Source of the DNA: JAEMQF01 sp963775015
GTDB lineage: Bacteria > Pseudomonadota > Gammaproteobacteria > Burkholderiales > Burkholderiaceae_C
DNA: 64,000 bases
NCBI GenBank assembly: GCA_963775015.1
Contig: CAVZHI010000011.1
Location: 178,643 to 242,642 of the forward strand
Direction: 5' to 3'
Within the stretch, counting starts at the first letter, position 1, and each line of letters begins with the position of its first letter. Positions 63,525-64,000 of this stretch are shown here, one piece after another. Below the pieces are notes generated by a model. That model was not told where the DNA came from. It did no database searches and saw nothing but the letters and a program-made list of their open reading frames with translations. Both the position numbers and the translations under genes were made by a program.

Positions 63525-63602
63525 GGGGCCCGTACGGGCCCCGAACACGCACGCGTCGACGATTGCGCCCAACGCTCCGGGGTCCGCGCGGGGCCCGTAC
63601 GG
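63525..63602. repeat. GGGGCCCGTACGG repeats upstream of the ParM-like gene
   Basis: An 18-bp perfect palindrome GGGGCCCGTACGGGCCCC at 63525-63542, and the 13-base word GGGGCCCGTACGG again at 63590-63602 (65 bp start to start). They lie about 120-200 bp before the ParM/StbA-like start. The spacing is suggestive of operator or centromere-like sites but unproven. The 63323-63722 gap otherwise has no gene. Confidence 0.4.
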
Positions 63603-63722
63603 TCCTCTTGGAGGCGCGCAGATCCCACTTCACGGCGCTGTTTGACGTGAATTTGCGTTTGTCCATCGTCGCCTGTTTGTCGATCCTCGCCGCATCGAGA
63701 GCAATTCGCGCAAAGGGGTGAC

Positions 63723-64000
63723 ATGAACCCAATTGTCAGATCCATCGACGTCGGCTTCGGCAACACGAAGTTCATCACCGCGTCGGCGAACGGCAAGGTG
63801 GACTGCGCCCACTTCGCCTCGCTGGCGTTCTTCGGCCACACCGATGAGGTGGCCGATTCGATGGGCGAAGGCGAAAGACAGTCCAGGTCCCGGTCGATGG
63901 CCTGTTCTACGAGGTCGGGCCGGACGTGGAATTGGCAGCCGACCGGTACCGCTCACGCCAGCTTCGCGACGGCTGCACGCAGACGCCCGAGTACCGCGCA
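63723..64000 (+). pseudogene. ParM/StbA-like actin-family gene, partial, one frame break
   Basis: Starts with ATG 63723 and opens IVRSIDVGFGNTKFITA, the phosphate-1 motif (DVGFGNTK) of ParM/StbA-type plasmid-segregation actins. The frame shifts by a missing base near 63880 (after EGERQ). In the new frame QVPVDGLFYEVGPDVELA follows and runs to the window edge. Repairing one base joins them. The rest is outside the window. Such genes partition low-copy plasmids or integrated elements, so this suggests a mobile element downstream of the tRNA-Lys genes. Confidence 0.65.

Overview
The window is GC-rich chromosomal DNA. Its gene order points to a betaproteobacterium of the order Burkholderiales, probably the Leptothrix/Rubrivivax/Methylibium side. 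The evidence is hemF-nadD-rsfS-rlmH-maf-rng in one co-directional run, tolB-pal-cpoB followed by tcdA and tRNA-Lys genes, and glnS, purD and yebC of betaproteobacterial type. This assignment is inferred from synteny and protein character, not from a database search.

1-23.4 kb is a periplasmic redox and metal region. It holds two multicopper oxidases (1402-3630 and 18346-20168), two SCO-type copper chaperones (one fused to a cytochrome c, 4202-5143; one free, 21891-22520), a cytochrome c fused to a periplasmic binding-protein-like domain (20284-21894), a di-haem peroxidase-like cytochrome (11247-12809), a TonB-dependent receptor (8585-10868) and two sets of regulators: a QseBC/PmrAB-like pair (15297-18140) and an orphan LuxR-type response regulator (22582-23301). 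Three hexamer direct repeats with an 11-bp period, of the PmrA/QseB-box form, lie upstream of oxidase 1, oxidase 2 and the LuxR-type regulator. They suggest one regulon. Housekeeping or unrelated genes (glnS, an M23 peptidase, an M14 peptidase, DUF1499) are interspersed.

23.5-32.9 kb is core genome: a HerA-like ATPase, yebC, purD, an acyltransferase, hemF, nadD, rsfS, rlmH, maf and rng, mostly with overlapping or abutting frames.

32.86-40.72 kb is an integrated genomic island. A 27-bp exact direct repeat (the last codons and stop of rng) marks both ends. A P4-type tyrosine integrase lies just inside the left end, and short 12-bp-period repeats lie inside both ends. Cargo: an HNH endonuclease, an AbrB/PIN toxin-antitoxin pair with a palindromic operator, a DUF6933-like gene, an AbiL/RloAB-like defence pair (AAA ATPase plus RloB), a truncated Fic gene coupled to rloB, and a MscS channel. 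An intact Fic-HTH regulator with a strong palindromic operator sits just outside the right end.

42.4-59.3 kb is a sulfatase gene followed by a cell-surface polysaccharide/LPS cluster: glycosyltransferases, two membrane acyltransferases, FdtA-, FdtB- and FdtC-like enzymes for a dTDP-3-amino-3,6-dideoxyhexose, a UDP-glucuronate decarboxylase, an MsbA-like ABC exporter and a WaaE-like transferase. A broken HsdM start marks one recombination joint. 59.4-63.3 kb is the Tol-Pal end, tcdA and two tRNA-Lys genes. After them begins a segment with repeats and the start of a ParM/StbA-like gene, possibly another mobile element.

Several otherwise good genes are broken by single-base frame changes: seven apparent insertions and one deletion. 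The consistency suggests base-calling errors rather than real pseudogenes, so those breaks should be treated with caution.
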